64,000 nt of DNA from Mesotaenium endlicherianum (lineage: Eukaryota > Streptophyta > Zygnematophyceae > Zygnematales > Mesotaeniaceae): assembly GCA_009602735.1 (NCBI GenBank), contig WELA01002297.1, forward strand, positions 82,901-146,900, written 5' to 3'. Position numbers and translations under genes: made by a program. This document shows, one piece after another, positions 26,339 through 39,539 of this stretch. The notes under the pieces were generated by a model, which saw only the letters and a list, made by a program, of their open reading frames with translations, was not told where the DNA came from and made no database searches. Position 1 is the first letter of the stretch. Every line of letters starts with the position of its first letter.

Positions 26339-27406
26339 GATAGACATGATTACTTAGTAATTTGTGGCGCTTGTGTCTTCTGTACTGTAGCAGTATTAGC
26401 CAGCCACTCTCGCGATGTTCACAGACGCAATGGTTGCAGTCACGCTGCAGTACAATTTCGATGCAGTTTCAAATTCATGGTGACGGTTTTTGGGTTTGGT
26501 GTCGATGCCTTTGGTGTTTGTCATGTAGTGGTGTCGATGCGATGCTGTCGTGCGATGTCGTCTTGTGAGGGCCAATTCGTCGCCCCTTCACAAGATTGAA
26601 AATCCACACTGATCGAATATGAGAGTAGAACCAATATGTATGGTAGTTTATTGTCGTCAGTAAGGCGCCCCTCACGTAACTCTTGTGAGGGGGAATTCAA
26701 TAAGGCCCTTTGCTCGTGTGAGCGCTGGCCCGTACGCGTTCGAAATCGGAGATTTGCCACGCGAAAGCGTTCGTCGTGAACGCTTTCTCTGTGCGGCCCC
26801 AGTGCGGCCCGCCCTTTCGCGACCGCCATAAATTAGGGCTTGGCCATAACTTATTCCTCTTCGCTTTTGCTGAGGGAGTGCGTCCTTAGGGCGCTTCTCG
26901 TGAGCGGCCATGGCGAGGAGGAGCGAGGCGGAGCCTCGCCTGGGCCGCGAGGTAGCCCGCCATGGGGTCGTGGGAGAGGGTGCTCTTCCTCGCTAGCAGG
27001 GTTCGTGGGGTGGAAAGGTCGGGAGCGCCTGCTGCTGGGCAGCCATGGCCGCTCGTCGTTGCAGGCGGCCATGGCCGCCTGCCAGTTATGAGGGTGTTAG
27101 AGAGAGAGAGAGGGGTTAAGGGGGAGGAGGCATGGTGGAGGGAGGGAGGGAGGGAGGGTCGTTAGCGTCGACGTCGAGCGTCGACGGCGTTCGCGCTGTT
27201 TTGACGCCTTAATTTGTCGCGATCGTTCGGCGGGTCTGTGAGGGGATGACAACATTGAACGAGTATGTATGGTAGTTTTTTGTATGATGGTTTATCAGTA
27301 TGAGAGACGAGTGTTGATCCACACCAGAACGGAACAATACATACCGAGGTACAGAAATCGCAAGCGTGTATTTTGCGTTTGTAAACAAAAAGCTTTTACC
27401 GCTCTT
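26339..27406. other. Intergenic, with hairpins and a GC-rich block
   Basis: No gene recognised. The block 26651-27263 is GC-rich and flanked by the 15-bp direct repeat TATGTATGGTAGTTT (26635 and 27264). Inside are CTTGTGAGGG-GAATTC-like pairs (26562 and 26682), a perfect 10-bp stem hairpin (26763-26787), a long palindrome and GGGA runs (about 27138-27158). It could be a small inserted element or the upstream region of the gene at 27407. Confidence 0.5.
27061..27082. repeat. Perfect 22-bp palindrome
   Basis: Every base pairs with its mirror, centred on GGCCATGGCC. The nearby CAGCCATGGCCGCT at about 27040 resembles one half. Confidence 0.9.
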
Positions 27407-30400
27407 ATGGACAGGATGTCGTACGCGACGTCAAAGCCGGGCCACTCACGCTTGCTTGGGGGGCTATGCGTGTTATTACTGTTGTTTGCTTTCTTCACAA
27501 GCTTTAAATGTGCAGTCAGACAGAGGGTAGAAGCACCGAACGAGTTAACAGATGGTACAGTTGGAGCCCAAGGTCTCTAAGCTTTTGCCACCGCTTTATT
27601 CCACAACCGCTGATGCTCATTCATATCTCTAGCTGATTGCTCTCAGTTCTTACGATATCTCGCCTCAGTGATTGAGTCATTAGAAGAGCACTCACCCGGT
27701 TTGTCATGAATGCAGACTCCAACATCGCGTACGCCGATCTTCGGTGTGGGAAGAGCTGCGAGGACACCTGCTATGAGCAGAAACGGAGAATTTTGGTAAT
27801 GTTAGCATTCAGAAGCTTATAGTAACTCGAAAACTACATTCTTGTCTTGCACATGTACTTTTAAGATGCCCTTCAAGTCTCACGTCGTACGTCCTCGTGA
27901 CTGGTCGGGCTGTTAGTTCGCGCCAAGTGAGCTGATGAATGATCCAGTCAAGCATGTGATTGCAGGACTTTGCTCCTTCAAGCAGCAGCTTACGTGGGCC
28001 TGGAGCAAGAGCTGTGCCAGTCGCATTCCCTTGGTTTTCATATCCAGTAAAGGACAACGTATCTGTCATAGGACCTGGCCAGACTCCTCTGCCTGCCAAC
28101 CTTCTTGGCCGCTTCATGGGAGATGGAGATTATGTTTGGGAGTTTGAACGGCGGGACTCCGGGAACTACAGGTGTTATGTTAGTCATTGAATGGGCTCCT
28201 GAATTCAGCTGCAGCATTTGTCAAAGAACTCACTTATACGCCCTCTTCGTCGTCACGGCGCATTTCTCACTCGACCACTTATCTGGGGCATCTCTGCAGC
28301 ATTCTGCACAACGGAGAGCCTCTTGTGACATACACCATGCATCCAGACTCGAGCTTCTGCCCGGAGCCAATGGTCAACTTCGAGTCCCGATACAGGTACG
28401 CCGTGCCTTCCTTTCCTGAAAGGGCAATTTGTAAGAATCCTGGCTCTCTACTTGAGACATGCGAGGCTTGTTGTCACGGCGGGAGACGTGTGGACGTCTG
28501 ACTTGCTGGTGCAGTGACCAGTTCGAGTGCAGGTGCAAAGCTGAAGCAGTGCTAAAGTGGGGGGTGCAGATGCAAAGCCGAGGACGCAGACCGCATAAGG
28601 CTGGCCACAGCTCGCTGGCCGGATCGCTCTGTCACTGAGGAGATGTACGACAAACTCGGGGCCCAGGTGACTTGCGCTGTCGTCAATGCAACCTGCTCTG
28701 ACGCTCTTGAAGCCCCTTCTGAATAGTGACACTGGCTCAGAGGACAGTGTTAGTATCGGGGCCCGGAATCTCGTGGCAATGCATGCAGTCTGGCACAGGC
28801 CGTGTCCTCCGCTAGTGAGAATTGAGATATGAAGTAGTGTTGCCCGGTTGTGCACTTTGCAGGGCAACTTCACGCACTATGCCATCATCAACAACACGCT
28901 GTATCGCCGTTTCCCGGCTGATAACGTCCCCTACCATGTGGAGCTGGAAATCTTTCTGCTTGCACTACTGCGGAAGGTGAAGCTTCCTGACTCAGAGTTT
29001 GCTTTCAACGGCGCTGATAACGGCACAGCGTCTCTGAGGTGGGTCCATGAGGGTGCACAGACCCTCCCACATGCCGCTGCTCGGGCAGCCCGCTTGCGTC
29101 GAGTTGCGACGAGATGTCATGCGACTGGCGGGCTTCCTGGCTGGTTGGCTGGGGTGCTAGAAGCCCTTGAAGCAGTGCTGTTGCCCCCTCCCCTTCCCCT
29201 CTCCCCTCCGCCTCCCGTTTCGTCATTTCCAAGCCTCTGATTTTGTGCAGCTCTGACGGGCCACCGACGCTTGCGTTCTCGACAAAGGAGGATGACATCG
29301 ACATTCGAATACCGTCCGGCTACTTGATGTGGTACCTGATGCATGGCACCTTCATCAAGGTAAGGGAAAAGGCCTCCATGGTGTGCGAGGCCCCCTACTG
29401 CAGCTGCGGAAATCCCTCTGAGGAGTCTCTACCAGGAGGGCTGTGCATATCCATATGCCTGTCTGCGTAGCATAGTGGAGATATCGACCCAAGGCTAATG
29501 CGTGAGGTGTCAGCCTGACTACTGTAGGGTCTGAGGACGTCTTGGTCCTGTAGGTCATACAGTGTGTGAAAAACATGTCATGTCCCACTGTGACTAGCCT
29601 TTGGCTGGAGTGCAATGCCGTCTCGTAGCCTGAAAAAGTAGGCGTGGCTGACATTTCACCATCGCCCCGTCGCAGCCCCCAGCCGCCGCCGGTGCAAGCG
29701 GAGAGGCCAGCTCGCCCGTGGCCAGATGAGCTTGCACTCAGCTTGCTGCAGCTTGCATGGTGGCCGGGGAAACCTGCCACTGTTCTCTGGAAGCCTCCGC
29801 CACATGTCCCATTCCTAGATGTGGGTTTGCGTTGTGGATTTGGAGCTGCAGGGTGCTGCGAGCCTGAAGCCCTGGTCAACCCGGGAATCCAAGTGCTACT
29901 TCGTCGGCACCAACAGTGCCTTCGTGTATGTCTCTCATCCCAGGCATTTCTGGCTCACTCCACGCTTCCGCGCGGCCATGCTGGCGAAGGGTCACGAGGA
30001 CATCCTGCACGTCAAGGTCGTGACTGGCCACCGGAAACATATCACAGACGTAAGCACGCGCTTTCACGAGAGGGGACTTGCTGGGCCTGCTTGCATGGGC
30101 ATTTCCTTCTCCTGCCTGATAATTTATGGTCTGTCGCTTCTTCACCTCCACCCGTGACAGGTGTCACATTCAGCGGTTCAAGCGATTTCTCATTGCCACA
30201 GCTAGCTTCCAGCAGCTCTCCGCTGGTCCTGGGAAGGGGGGAGCTGCGGTGATACTAGGGGTCATTCTTATGCAGCGTGGTCACCTCCTCCCCTGGCAGT
30301 GATGGCGTGCCAGACGCGGCCTGTGAGGGGCACACTTCTTGGTTCCATGCGCTCCATGGGCAAGACTGGATTCCTGGTGGTGACGAGAATCAACGAATGT

Positions 30401-31889
30401 GCTGTCGATGCACCCCAGCCAGTCGGCTGTCTGGGCTGCACGCATGATCTCTCACCGGCTCGACTGGCTTGACTTCTGCATATTCGGAGTCATTTGTTGC
30501 AGGGACCTCGTGATGGCACCTCCGTGCCTTCGCCCGTAGCTCATAGGTGCAGCACGGGGGACTAGGCTCGAGCATCCATAGGTGCAGCTGCAACACCGGG
30601 CAAGGTTGTGGGTCCCAGAGGGGGACCTGACTCTTGTTTTGGCTCGATCGTGTCTCTGAGTTGTGCAGGAGGCTGCAGCTGCAGCTCACAAGCTGAATTT
30701 GACGACAGAATACTTCCCATCCCGTGCGGCGGAGCACAAGTGCCTGCTCCATATGGACGGGAACTCGGCGTCGTGGCGGATGTCACGCGAGATGGTGGAG
30801 GGCCACGTGATTGTGAAGCAGAAGTCGCCGTACGCCGAGCACTTCTACGAGCTCCTGGAGCCATGTGTCCACTTTCTAGAGGTGCGCCCTGCACTCGCTG
30901 GCACGTGGGATGCGGGGGTTGGGCCAGTGCCACGATGCATATAGTGGTCTCAGTATCCTATCCCAGATAGGGGAAGCTCAACCCGTACTGGAATGAAGTG
31001 TCTGCTTCTTTTCCCCCCCTCGTCTCCAGCGTGATGTAGCAGTCACGTCGTCTGTGGATGCAAGATAGGGGGTTTAACGGTTCTGGTTCTCCTTCGTTCA
31101 CATCATATGACAACACGGTTCTTCGCAAGGCCGTTGAGGCAGTGTCTGGCTCGAGGTAAGCTGTGTACTCACGTGGTGAGTACTGCTCTCATCGTTGATG
31201 GTGTCAAGACCTTTTTGTATCACCTCCTCGTCACCTCGTCATCCGTGCCCCCCTCGCAAAGCAGGTCCCGCTCACGCTGGGATCTGAGCTTCAGGCCTGA
31301 AGCTGTACACGAGTTGCAGAGTGGTGTTAGACGTGGAGGTCTGCAGCATAGCGCTCGCCTCTGTCGATGTTATTGTTCAGTGGTAATTGATTGCGGGCAA
31401 AAGCCTCAAGCCTCCCCGTGGCCTGAGATCGCACCCTGTCGAAAATTTGTGACGTGCAAAGTGCCTTGGAATCATGTTATCAGATGGAGCATTATATGGG
31501 GGATCTTGTCGCCAAATCTAAGTGGGCGCTCACGCATGAGAAAGTGTCGAGGGAGATAAGGGACTCAGCCTTCAGCTTCGCGATGTCGGTATGTCTTCTG
31601 TACTGCCCATCTCGCTCTTCTTGGGCGACAGTGTTAGCTTGGCTGAAATTGACAAGTTTTTTATTGTGGTTGTGTGTTCAGTAAGTATTGACGAGTTTGT
31701 TTGTGGATGGGTGGGGCTCCTTGTGCCTTGCAGAGGCTCGTGGAGGAGCAGGTGATGTGTTACATGGCATTTGTGCTGAACGCACTCAGTAAACTTTCAG
31801 CCTCTCCGGTGAGATTGAGGGACAATATGACGCATGTGCCCGATGAAGGAATAGCCTCGGCACCCACATGTATGAGTATGGATCTTTGA
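27407..31889 (+). CDS. GT90 (CAP10/KDEL-type) glycosyltransferase, multi-exon
   Basis: Exons I can place: 27407 to about 27571 (start, short cytosolic tail, membrane anchor LLGGLCVLLLLFAFF), uncertain exons at about 28300-28667, then 28863-29038, 29251-29359, 29852-30049, 30669-30881, 31484-31588 and 31734-31889. From 28863 on, each has GT-AG borders and matching phase. Family marks are INNTLYRRFPADN, KLPDSEFAFNG, the block CLLHMDGNSASWRMS with VKQKSPYAEHFYELLEP, then MGDLVAKSKWALTHEKV. The NSASWR block is the sugar-nucleotide signature. GT90 proteins are usually type II Golgi or ER enzymes that add glucose or xylose to proteins or glycans. Substrate unknown. The start is the first ATG before the anchor. 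The 28300-28700 exon structure is tentative. Confidence 0.8.
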
Positions 31890-31925
31890 ATGTTCGAGGT
31901 GATGTGCGCCTGAATAATGTCGGGT
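31797..31925 (+). repeat. Tail of the GT90 gene, duplicated downstream
   Basis: Runs from GGTGAGATTGAGGGACAATATGA across the stop codon and matches 32322-32445 at roughly 80% by eye. Confidence 0.7.
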
Positions 31926-32321
31926 GTACAAGCACATCGTGGTGCAAGTAATTTATCCCATCCTCTTGCTCGTAAATAATGTGATGCACCATGAGACGCG
32001 ACGAGGTGCACGAGCTCACAGATTGTTGACTATAATTTGATAGGTATTTGTATATAGCTACTTATATTTGTAACCTTATGAAGGGGACTGTCATAGGGCT
32101 AGCATTGATTGGCTACATTGCTCAAGTTCTCAAATGGGATATATGCAATAAGTGCCTCTCAAAGCAAGGCAATCCATTATGGAGCGGATTAAGAAGTTTT
32201 TGGCCTTGTCATGATATTCATTAGTTTGTAGGCGTCCACTCTTGCACAGTTCCATCCAGTGTGTGAAGCCGAATATGGCTGCCCAGGTCAGCCGCATCAT
32301 GGAATGCGATTAGTCAAATTT

Positions 32322-32445
32322 CTGCCTCTGGTGAGATTGAGGGGAATTATGACACATGTGCCCGACGAAGGGATAGCCTTAGGACCAACTTGCATAGATA
32401 TGGGGTCTTGAATGCCGGTTGTGATATATGCCTATTTCTCTAATG
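32322..32445 (+). repeat. Second copy of the GT90 tail
   Basis: Shares GGTGAGATTGAGG, ACACATGTGCCCGACGAAGG and GATAGCCTTAGG-type stretches with 31797-31925. Further matching (GATGCACCAT..GAC) continues to about 32515. No upstream exons are duplicated here, so it is a tail-only copy. The remainder of 31890-32606 holds nothing else I recognise. Confidence 0.65.
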
Positions 32446-32606
32446 TTGAAGTATCAAATCACACAACATAATGTAATTTTTGTTACAAACATTTCGATGC
32501 ACCATAAGACACCACGAAGGGCACAACCAAGCCAAAATTGGACCCTTCGTCGTACAGATGATAATGGAGGAATTGTGCAGCTAGCCTTTATTACCTTTCA
32601 CAATTT

Positions 32607-33871
32607 AAAGGTTGGCAATTTGTGTTCAAATTGCCTGATTTCGAAAGAAAGAAGGTGATATTAAAAAGAATAGTAGGAGTAGTAGTATGCAACAAATTGC
32701 GCGTCATCTGTTCTTGTCTAGTCCTTTTCTACATGCTGCTTCGCTTATCTGTACTTGACTAATCGATAACAATACAAAGAGGTCAAAACAACTATGTTAC
32801 AACTCCTAACCAACACTATGGATTGGCAGCTGCATTCTTGCTCTGTTGAGGTTGTTCGTCGAATCGCCGCCGTTGGTTACTACTAATCGACAAAAACATA
32901 TTGTAACACTAACAAACAACAAACACCCTATCGTGCATGGCGAAGACTATTGCTGGCACCAACTTCGTTGCCCGCCTCGTGCCTCTCCCAGTGGATTGAA
33001 GGGTTAGAGGGGTGGGTAGGTGGGTATGTGTAGCAACTACCTTCCTGCTGCAATGAGGCTTCTTTGCAACAAGAAGCCTTATGAGGGTTTCGTTTGTCAA
33101 TGAGACACAACACGTGTGAAATCGATCAAATTTAAACACTTTGTCAAACTTTGAAATGTCGCAAACCTTCAATTTGCGACAATGTCGCAAACCAAAGTTT
33201 GACAATTTGTGTTCAAATTGCCTGATTTCGAAAGAAAGAAGGTGATATTAGAAAAAATAGTAGGAGTAGTAGTCTGCAACTAAAGTATGCGACTTTGGTT
33301 TGCGACATTTCATGTCGCAAACCTTCAATTTGACAAGTGTTCAAATTTGATCGATTTCACACGTGTTGAATTTCATCGTCGAACGAACCCTCATAAGGCT
33401 TCTCTTTGCAAAGAAGCCTCATTGCAGCAGGAAGGTAGCTGCTGCACATACCCACCCACCCACCCCTCTAACCCTCCACTTCACTAGGAGGTGCACGAGG
33501 CAGGCAACGAAGCTGGTGCCAGCGAGAGTCTTAGCCATGTTCAATAGTGTTGTCGTTGTTGTTAGTGTTGCAATATGTTATGTCGTTTGGCAGTACCCAA
33601 CGGCGGCGATTCAACAGACAACCTCAGCACAGCAAGAGTGCAATTGCCAATCAATAGTGTTGCTTAGGAGTTGAAATACAGTCTTAATATAGTCTTAACC
33701 TAGTCAAGTAGTATAAAATAATAACTCGTTGCAGCATGTAGGCAAGGAATAAACAGAAACAGATGACGCCCAAAGTTGTAGCATACTACTACTCCTACTA
33801 TTCTTTCTAAAATCACCTTCTTTCTTTCGATCAGGCAATTTGAACACAAATTGTCAAGCCAAGGTTTTCAA
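32607..33871. mobile_element. Foldback (long inverted-repeat) element, MITE-like
   Basis: Two arms of about 590 bp face each other. The left arm starts GGTTGGCAATTTGTGTTC near 32607, and the right arm ends with the complementary sequence near 33871. Matches continue inward through GGAGTAGTAGT, CATCTGTTC, TGTTGAGGTTGT, GGGTGGGTAGGTGGG, GAGGCTTCTTTGCAA and TCGCAAACCTTCAATTTG. A third, direct copy of the outer arm end sits in the centre (33196-33290). No coding capacity is visible. Mobilisation by a DNA transposase supplied elsewhere is an inference from shape. The target duplication is not clear. Confidence 0.8.
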
Positions 33872-34800
33872 ATGGACAAGATGCAACACATGATTTGCAG
33901 ATGCATCTAGTTCATCAAGGATTGGACTGAATGTTCATGGCCTTGTCATCAATTACAACATCTAGGCGTGAATTGTGAACCCAAGATTTCGTGCGCTGCG
34001 GTTGCTCTCTTCTAAATTTATGAATTTTATTAAAGGGGAAAGGGTTCAGATGGCTAGCAAGTTGCAAAAGCAACTAGTCTCGCTTCATTGGAAGGTACTT
34101 TTGTTGGCTCGCACAACCACTCGCCACCCACTCCTAACAAAGTTTGAGGGAGAGAACAAGTGCATGACATCATTAGTGTCAATTAGGTCGTACCACCTAG
34201 ATTTGGCCCTGCCATGTCCTTGTGGAACACTCATAGATTCCTCGCAGCATTTCCAAAGCTATACTCTCACACATTGTTACTCTTTGCTTCAAATTGGTGT
34301 AAGAACCTACCACAAACAAAAACTTTGTTGCTAAACATCATAGACTAAGCTAAAGTTGAGTAAATAGGAAGTTGTATTCATCCAAATCAATGCATGATAT
34401 TAGATCCGTCGTGCAGTATGGTCAAGGTAAAGTTTGGCAACCAACCACATGTTCAATGCTCGTGTGAGTCATCTTCTTGAAGGTTAGGTTTATAACATGC
34501 TTTTCTGAATAGGCATTCACTAGAATGTAAAAATAGCTCATCTAGGTGATTTGCAATCGTACTCCTCTAAATCTAGAATAGGAGGTCTCCAGCAACTACC
34601 TGTAGAAGGCACACATTATGTAAGATAAGTACAGTTGATGCAATTGTGTGAGGCCACGTATACTTTCAAAGTGCACCAATGACCAACAAGCTACAGAAAC
34701 CTAACTACAAAATCTGGCACTAGAACAGATGAATAATGATATGATAAGTAGCACCCTTGCCCACCAAATAATAAATTTGCTGTCCGTGAGGCGACTCCAT
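33872..34800. other. Intergenic, no gene recognised
   Basis: AT-rich sequence with only short frames. It may contain the 3' untranslated region of the minus-strand gene that ends near 34801. Confidence 0.4.
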
Positions 34801-36022
34801 CTAGATGAACAAAGAGTGGTCAAGAAGGAACGCAGTGATCTCAACTTCCTTTCTATTGGAGCAGATTACGTTGGACCAAATTTTGATCTCATGCCCCTTC
34901 GAAAAGCAACTCGTCAAACGGAAATACGATCGCTCCGCTGCAATAAGAAGATAGAAAGGACAGGCAGCATGGCATATAAGCAGCTCGTTGCTATATCTCG
35001 TCATGAGGGGTTGAAGTATAAGCAGCACGCACTGGAACAGCTGTGTGGGAGGGCCGGTGTGCAGGAAAAGCAAAGCTTACGGCCGTTCATCACATTTAGT
35101 AGCAAGGTAACCTGTGACAAGTTTGCATATATGAGAGCAATGGCACTTTCATGCACATGCATAGTAGAGCATGACTTCAACAGAGCATGATAATCTCCAG
35201 CTAACAGCAAGATGTCACTAGGTGGTACAGGAGAGCAATAGTACATCAGTACGATAGTGCAGTTGTAAGTAAACACCACATCAGCTACTATGGGCACAGC
35301 CCCTACAATTCTGCAGCCAAAAGAGGAAGGGAATGACGACTGCAAGAGGGACAGAGCCCTACAGCTAGAGCCAGTGAGAGAAAGAGCAGGTCCCCACACG
35401 CCCAAACGGAACATTAGCAGAGAGTCACTTGGCAACTGAAGACAGGCGGCACTCACCCGGCACGCCCTTGAGAAAGCACTTGAAGTTGAGCGCGTCCAGC
35501 TCATTCACCACGTCCTCCAGGTTTGTGACGTCCCAGTGGTGGAAATGGTGGTACTCAAACTCCAGCACAGACACGGCCCCCGACTCCAGCGTCTTCCGCG
35601 CGCCCTGCAGCACCAGCGGGTCAAACCTGCCCCACTCGCCACCGCCCCAGCCACACCCGCAAGTTGCCCCCGTCCGTCCGCCAGACGCGGCCGCGCATTC
35701 AGCCAACAACTCCCACAGAAACAAGTCAGTCACTCGATCAGTCGTCTCTCTCAAGTACAACACTGCCTCCCCCTAATCGGTCCTCTTTGCTGACCACCTC
35801 ACGGCAGCCTACCCCTCAGCGGCCAAATGCGGAACCTGACCACCACCAGGGTGCCTTGAGTTGGCCCGAACCGCCGGAGCTTCTAGGCAACCAAAGAAGC
35901 ATTCAGTACAGCAGCGTGTGGCACCTGGCATACACGCCTTCCTTGAGAACCTCGGAAGCATCGCTGCATGCCAGGCCCGTTTACCAGAGCTTCTACATTC
36001 AATCCAGCGGTCCCAAATACAT

Positions 36023-36108
<86 letters not shown>

Positions 36109-36109
36109 N

Positions 36110-36155
<46 letters not shown>

Positions 36156-39100
36156 CCACATATGCACATGTCAGACCAAGGGCCATGACAGCCAGACGAG
36201 CGAGTGGCTGGCTGCGCCGTGGTTGCTGACCCACACCTCGGTGTCAATCTTGAGGACGTGCATGGGCCCGATCTTGAGGTCCCGCACGAGGTCGTCCACC
36301 GACACCACCTGCACGTCCGAGGTGTTTGCCGAGGAGCTGGTGCCCAGGCTGTGCACCTCGTCTCCTGGCCTGCATGGCCAGGAAGGGAAGAACAGATGCC
36401 GCCAGATCAGACGGCACACAAGGCACAGGGTATGAGACTTGGCAGACGGTGAAGAGTCACACATAGGGCTCTGCCGCTGTTGTTTGGGAGGCTTGAGGAT
36501 GCTCCCCGCAAAGTACAGGAACCAACGGACAAGCAGAACAATGAGAAAGCAAAGACCACAGCAGGGGAGGGAAGAAAACAAGATGACCCACAGAACCTCG
36601 GCAGGCCCCTCTTTCCACCCCTTCAGAGACAGCTGCAACCACCTGAAGGGAGACAAAGAAGTGACAGTGGGCAGATTGCCCACGTGATGCGTTTGAGACA
36701 ACAGCATAAATACTAACACCTGTCAGCTGCTGTCTGCTGCTGTAAAACCTGCTGCTGCTGGTGTCAAAATATGCCGTTGCTGTGTGGACAGGCGTGCAGA
36801 GAGGCCGTGCAAGGTCAAGCTCTCTCAGCACAGACAAGGCTCTCGAGATTAATCAAGGACCTGGCTTCAAATCCCAGTTGATACGCCCTGGCTGCAAGGT
36901 GTTATAAGTCATCAGATATGTTTAAACCTCCAAAGACAAGGATGCCACCGCGCTTCCAGTCGAGTATGCAGCACGAGAGACCCCTTGAGAGAGGGAGAGA
37001 GGGCAAGGGAGAGGGAGACAAAGAGAGGGAAGCGAATGAAAGAAAGGATCACGGGCGAGGCGCACCTGGTGTCGACAAACTGGGTGACATAGGAGGCATT
37101 GCTGGCAGCCATCCGGAACACCTCCAGCCGCGGGTACTCTGACCATTTCTGCAAACAATGAGTGGCCGATAAAACGGGGGCAAAGAATGAGCGCCACTTG
37201 CCGCTACCTGCCAGTGGCTATACTGACGGGCACCCCCTCCAATCCTTTCCGTGATGGAGATGCGACTGCACTCCTGGCCCCTCAACGCACTTGCTCGAGA
37301 GGAGTACAGTACACGACCAGAGGCGAGAGCAAACAGAGTGGGTGCTCGGGCGCGGGAAATCTCTGCACATCCCACCAGATGTCATATGTGGCTCCAATTT
37401 GTCCAGTGTGTTCTGTAGAGGAAGCACAACGTGCGTCCCTCACATTAGGAGGTCTTCACAATGCACCTTGAGCCTCAGATCATGATTGTGTGGCCTGTGA
37501 AGCTTTGCTTTCCCGCAGATGCAATACAAGCACACGACTGACGGTAGGTTGCAAGTGGGTGGGGCTGATAGCAACCGGGACGCATGAGTAAAAAGTCAGA
37601 AGAAGCCAACACAAGGTCGACGAGAACTCCGGCAACAGGGTCCATATCGGCACAGCTGTTCGTTGACATCACCTGTGCTGCTGCGACAAAGAAGTTCAAT
37701 GCTACTACTGGGGTGATTCCAACAGACAGTGGCCACACAGGGGGGGCGCAGCAGCAGTGACGGCTCCCATCTAGCTAGCCTTGCACCCACACCCTCGCGT
37801 CTCTCGCCTCCACTTGCTTAGCCACGACGACTGACCGCTGCATGAGAGCCATCATCTTTCTCTGAGCTGGAAAAATCGAAAGACAGGGGAGAAAGAATCT
37901 GAAAGATCTGAGGGCTTGAAGTAAAAGCTGAAGGGAGAAGTCGAAGGTACTCTGGACTGATGAGAGCCATGCAGGAACTGCAGAAGTGGAAATTGAAAGA
38001 GTGAAAGTAAGGTATTGACGTGCGTCAACAACCTGCCCATAACAACTGAAGGTAGTGAAGAACAGCTCGTGAGGAAGGGAAGAGAGGAATTGGAGGAACA
38101 AAGGGAACTGCAAGAGGGTCTCCACCCACCGGTCAGGAGAAACCTCTTCACTTCCTCATTGCAGTCGCTGCAAACTCCGCACATGATCCACTCTGTAAAG
38201 ACCTCGCTGTACCTCTTCTGTAAATATGCACCCCATGATTTTGGTTCCACTCCATACTGCGGGGACCAGTATGCCATCCACTTGGCAACATTGTAGCCTG
38301 CATGCATTCCATGCAGGACAATGGCGAGTGACGAGGCCGGTCAGAAGTTTCCAGAGGTGGCGAAAGGAGACACGGAAACCTGCAGCTTCTAGGCCTCAGT
38401 CAAGACATAATCACCTTCTGCGAAGATACATTCTCGTGATTTGCCCCGTAGACCAGAACGGAGGAGTGAGGTGGCAGGATGATTTCTCAACCTTTAAGAA
38501 GGCTAGAGGCACGGAAGGAGATTTGATAAGAAGAGCACTTGTAGTGTGCATTCCATGACTGCCCCCTGGCTGGAATGCTTGTCGTCCATCACTACATCAG
38601 ACAGCACAGGCAACTTACTTGGCCACAACAATGCTGAACCCACAAGATTGCTGCTTTGACTTCAGTTGCCCACGATGTTCACAGACGCCATAAGTACGCT
38701 GAAGTGCAGAACTTTGCATATAAGGAGCTAGCTATGGCTGACTTGAGGTGACTGGACCAGAAGCTGAAATGGACTACCTTTATTTGCTCCTATATTTACA
38801 AGAGTCGTTTGGTTACTTGGGGGCCAGATGGAAGCGATGAAGCGTTCGAAGTTCACGGGTTCGGCACAACCCAGGCCCTTGTCTCTCTGATAAATGATCT
38901 GCGCTTCTTGCCTTGCAATCGCTTCCGCACTGCAACTACGATCTCCTAGAACAAGCGGCCCCTTTTGGAATTCAAGAAGCGTTATGTCCGAATCCTCATC
39001 AGTCTTTCTCGGCTCTATCTCCAACTCAGGTTCAGCTTGGGAGTTGGCGGAGTCTGCCACCAAATGCTGGCTGCTCTCTTTCGCCACTGGCTCCTCCAAC

Positions 39101-39297
39101 AGCTGCTCGTCTCCAAGCTGCTCATCCCTGTTAGATGTGTGCACAGTCGTATGCCCGCTTTCTACCATTGTCAATCTGTGCGAAACAAAGCCACCAAGTA
39201 GAAGAAGCCCAAGAAGGGCAGCCAAAGTCGGCCATGAATCTTTTTGTGGAAAATTTTTCAAGGCTGCTACTTGATACGTCCACGTAAAAATAATCAT
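34801..39297 (-). CDS. FkbM-type SAM-dependent methyltransferase with N-terminal membrane anchor, multi-exon
   Basis: Minus-strand exons that join in phase: 39297-38778 (start; hydrophobic TLAALLGLLLLGGFV; ends LVNIGANKG), 38300 to about 38145 (YNVAKWMAYWSPQYGVEPKS), 37149 to about 37070 (KWSEYPRLEVFRMAASN), 36364 to about 36240 (VVSVDDLVRDLKIGPMHVLK) and 35621 to about 35467 (FDPLVLQGARKTLESGAVSV). A last exon near 34940-34801 contains IKIWSNVICSNR. At least one exon between 37480 and 37750 is unresolved. NIGANKG is SAM motif I and LKIDTE is the FkbM acidic motif. The family O-methylates sugars or small molecules. The anchor suggests a secretory-pathway location. The first ATG in frame is at 39297. 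C-terminal exons are the least certain. Confidence 0.75.
36033..36149. repeat. (GA)n microsatellite
   Basis: About 117 bases of near-perfect AG repeat with one N at 36109, inside an intron of the FkbM-type gene and preceded by a short CA run. Its true length is uncertain because of the N. Confidence 0.98.
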
Positions 39298-39539
39298 ACA
39301 AATGGCGTCAGCAACCACACCCCCTTACTTCCAAAGTAGTCCGAAACGGATGGTCGTGCACCACTGCCCAGGACGTGCGTGCTTAGGCCAACCTACTATC
39401 GCAATCTTATTGCGCTTTTACCTGTGACTTTTAAGACTCGTACTCAAATCGAAATCGGGAAATTAGAAATTGGAGAAACTTGCAAATTGCTTTTCCCGAT
39501 TTTAGAGGGCGAAAATAGAGATACCATGTGCCTTCTCGT

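Noticed and set aside
35664-36435. Frames rich in Arg-Glu or Leu-Ser repeats
   Set aside because: Translations of the (GA)n microsatellite.
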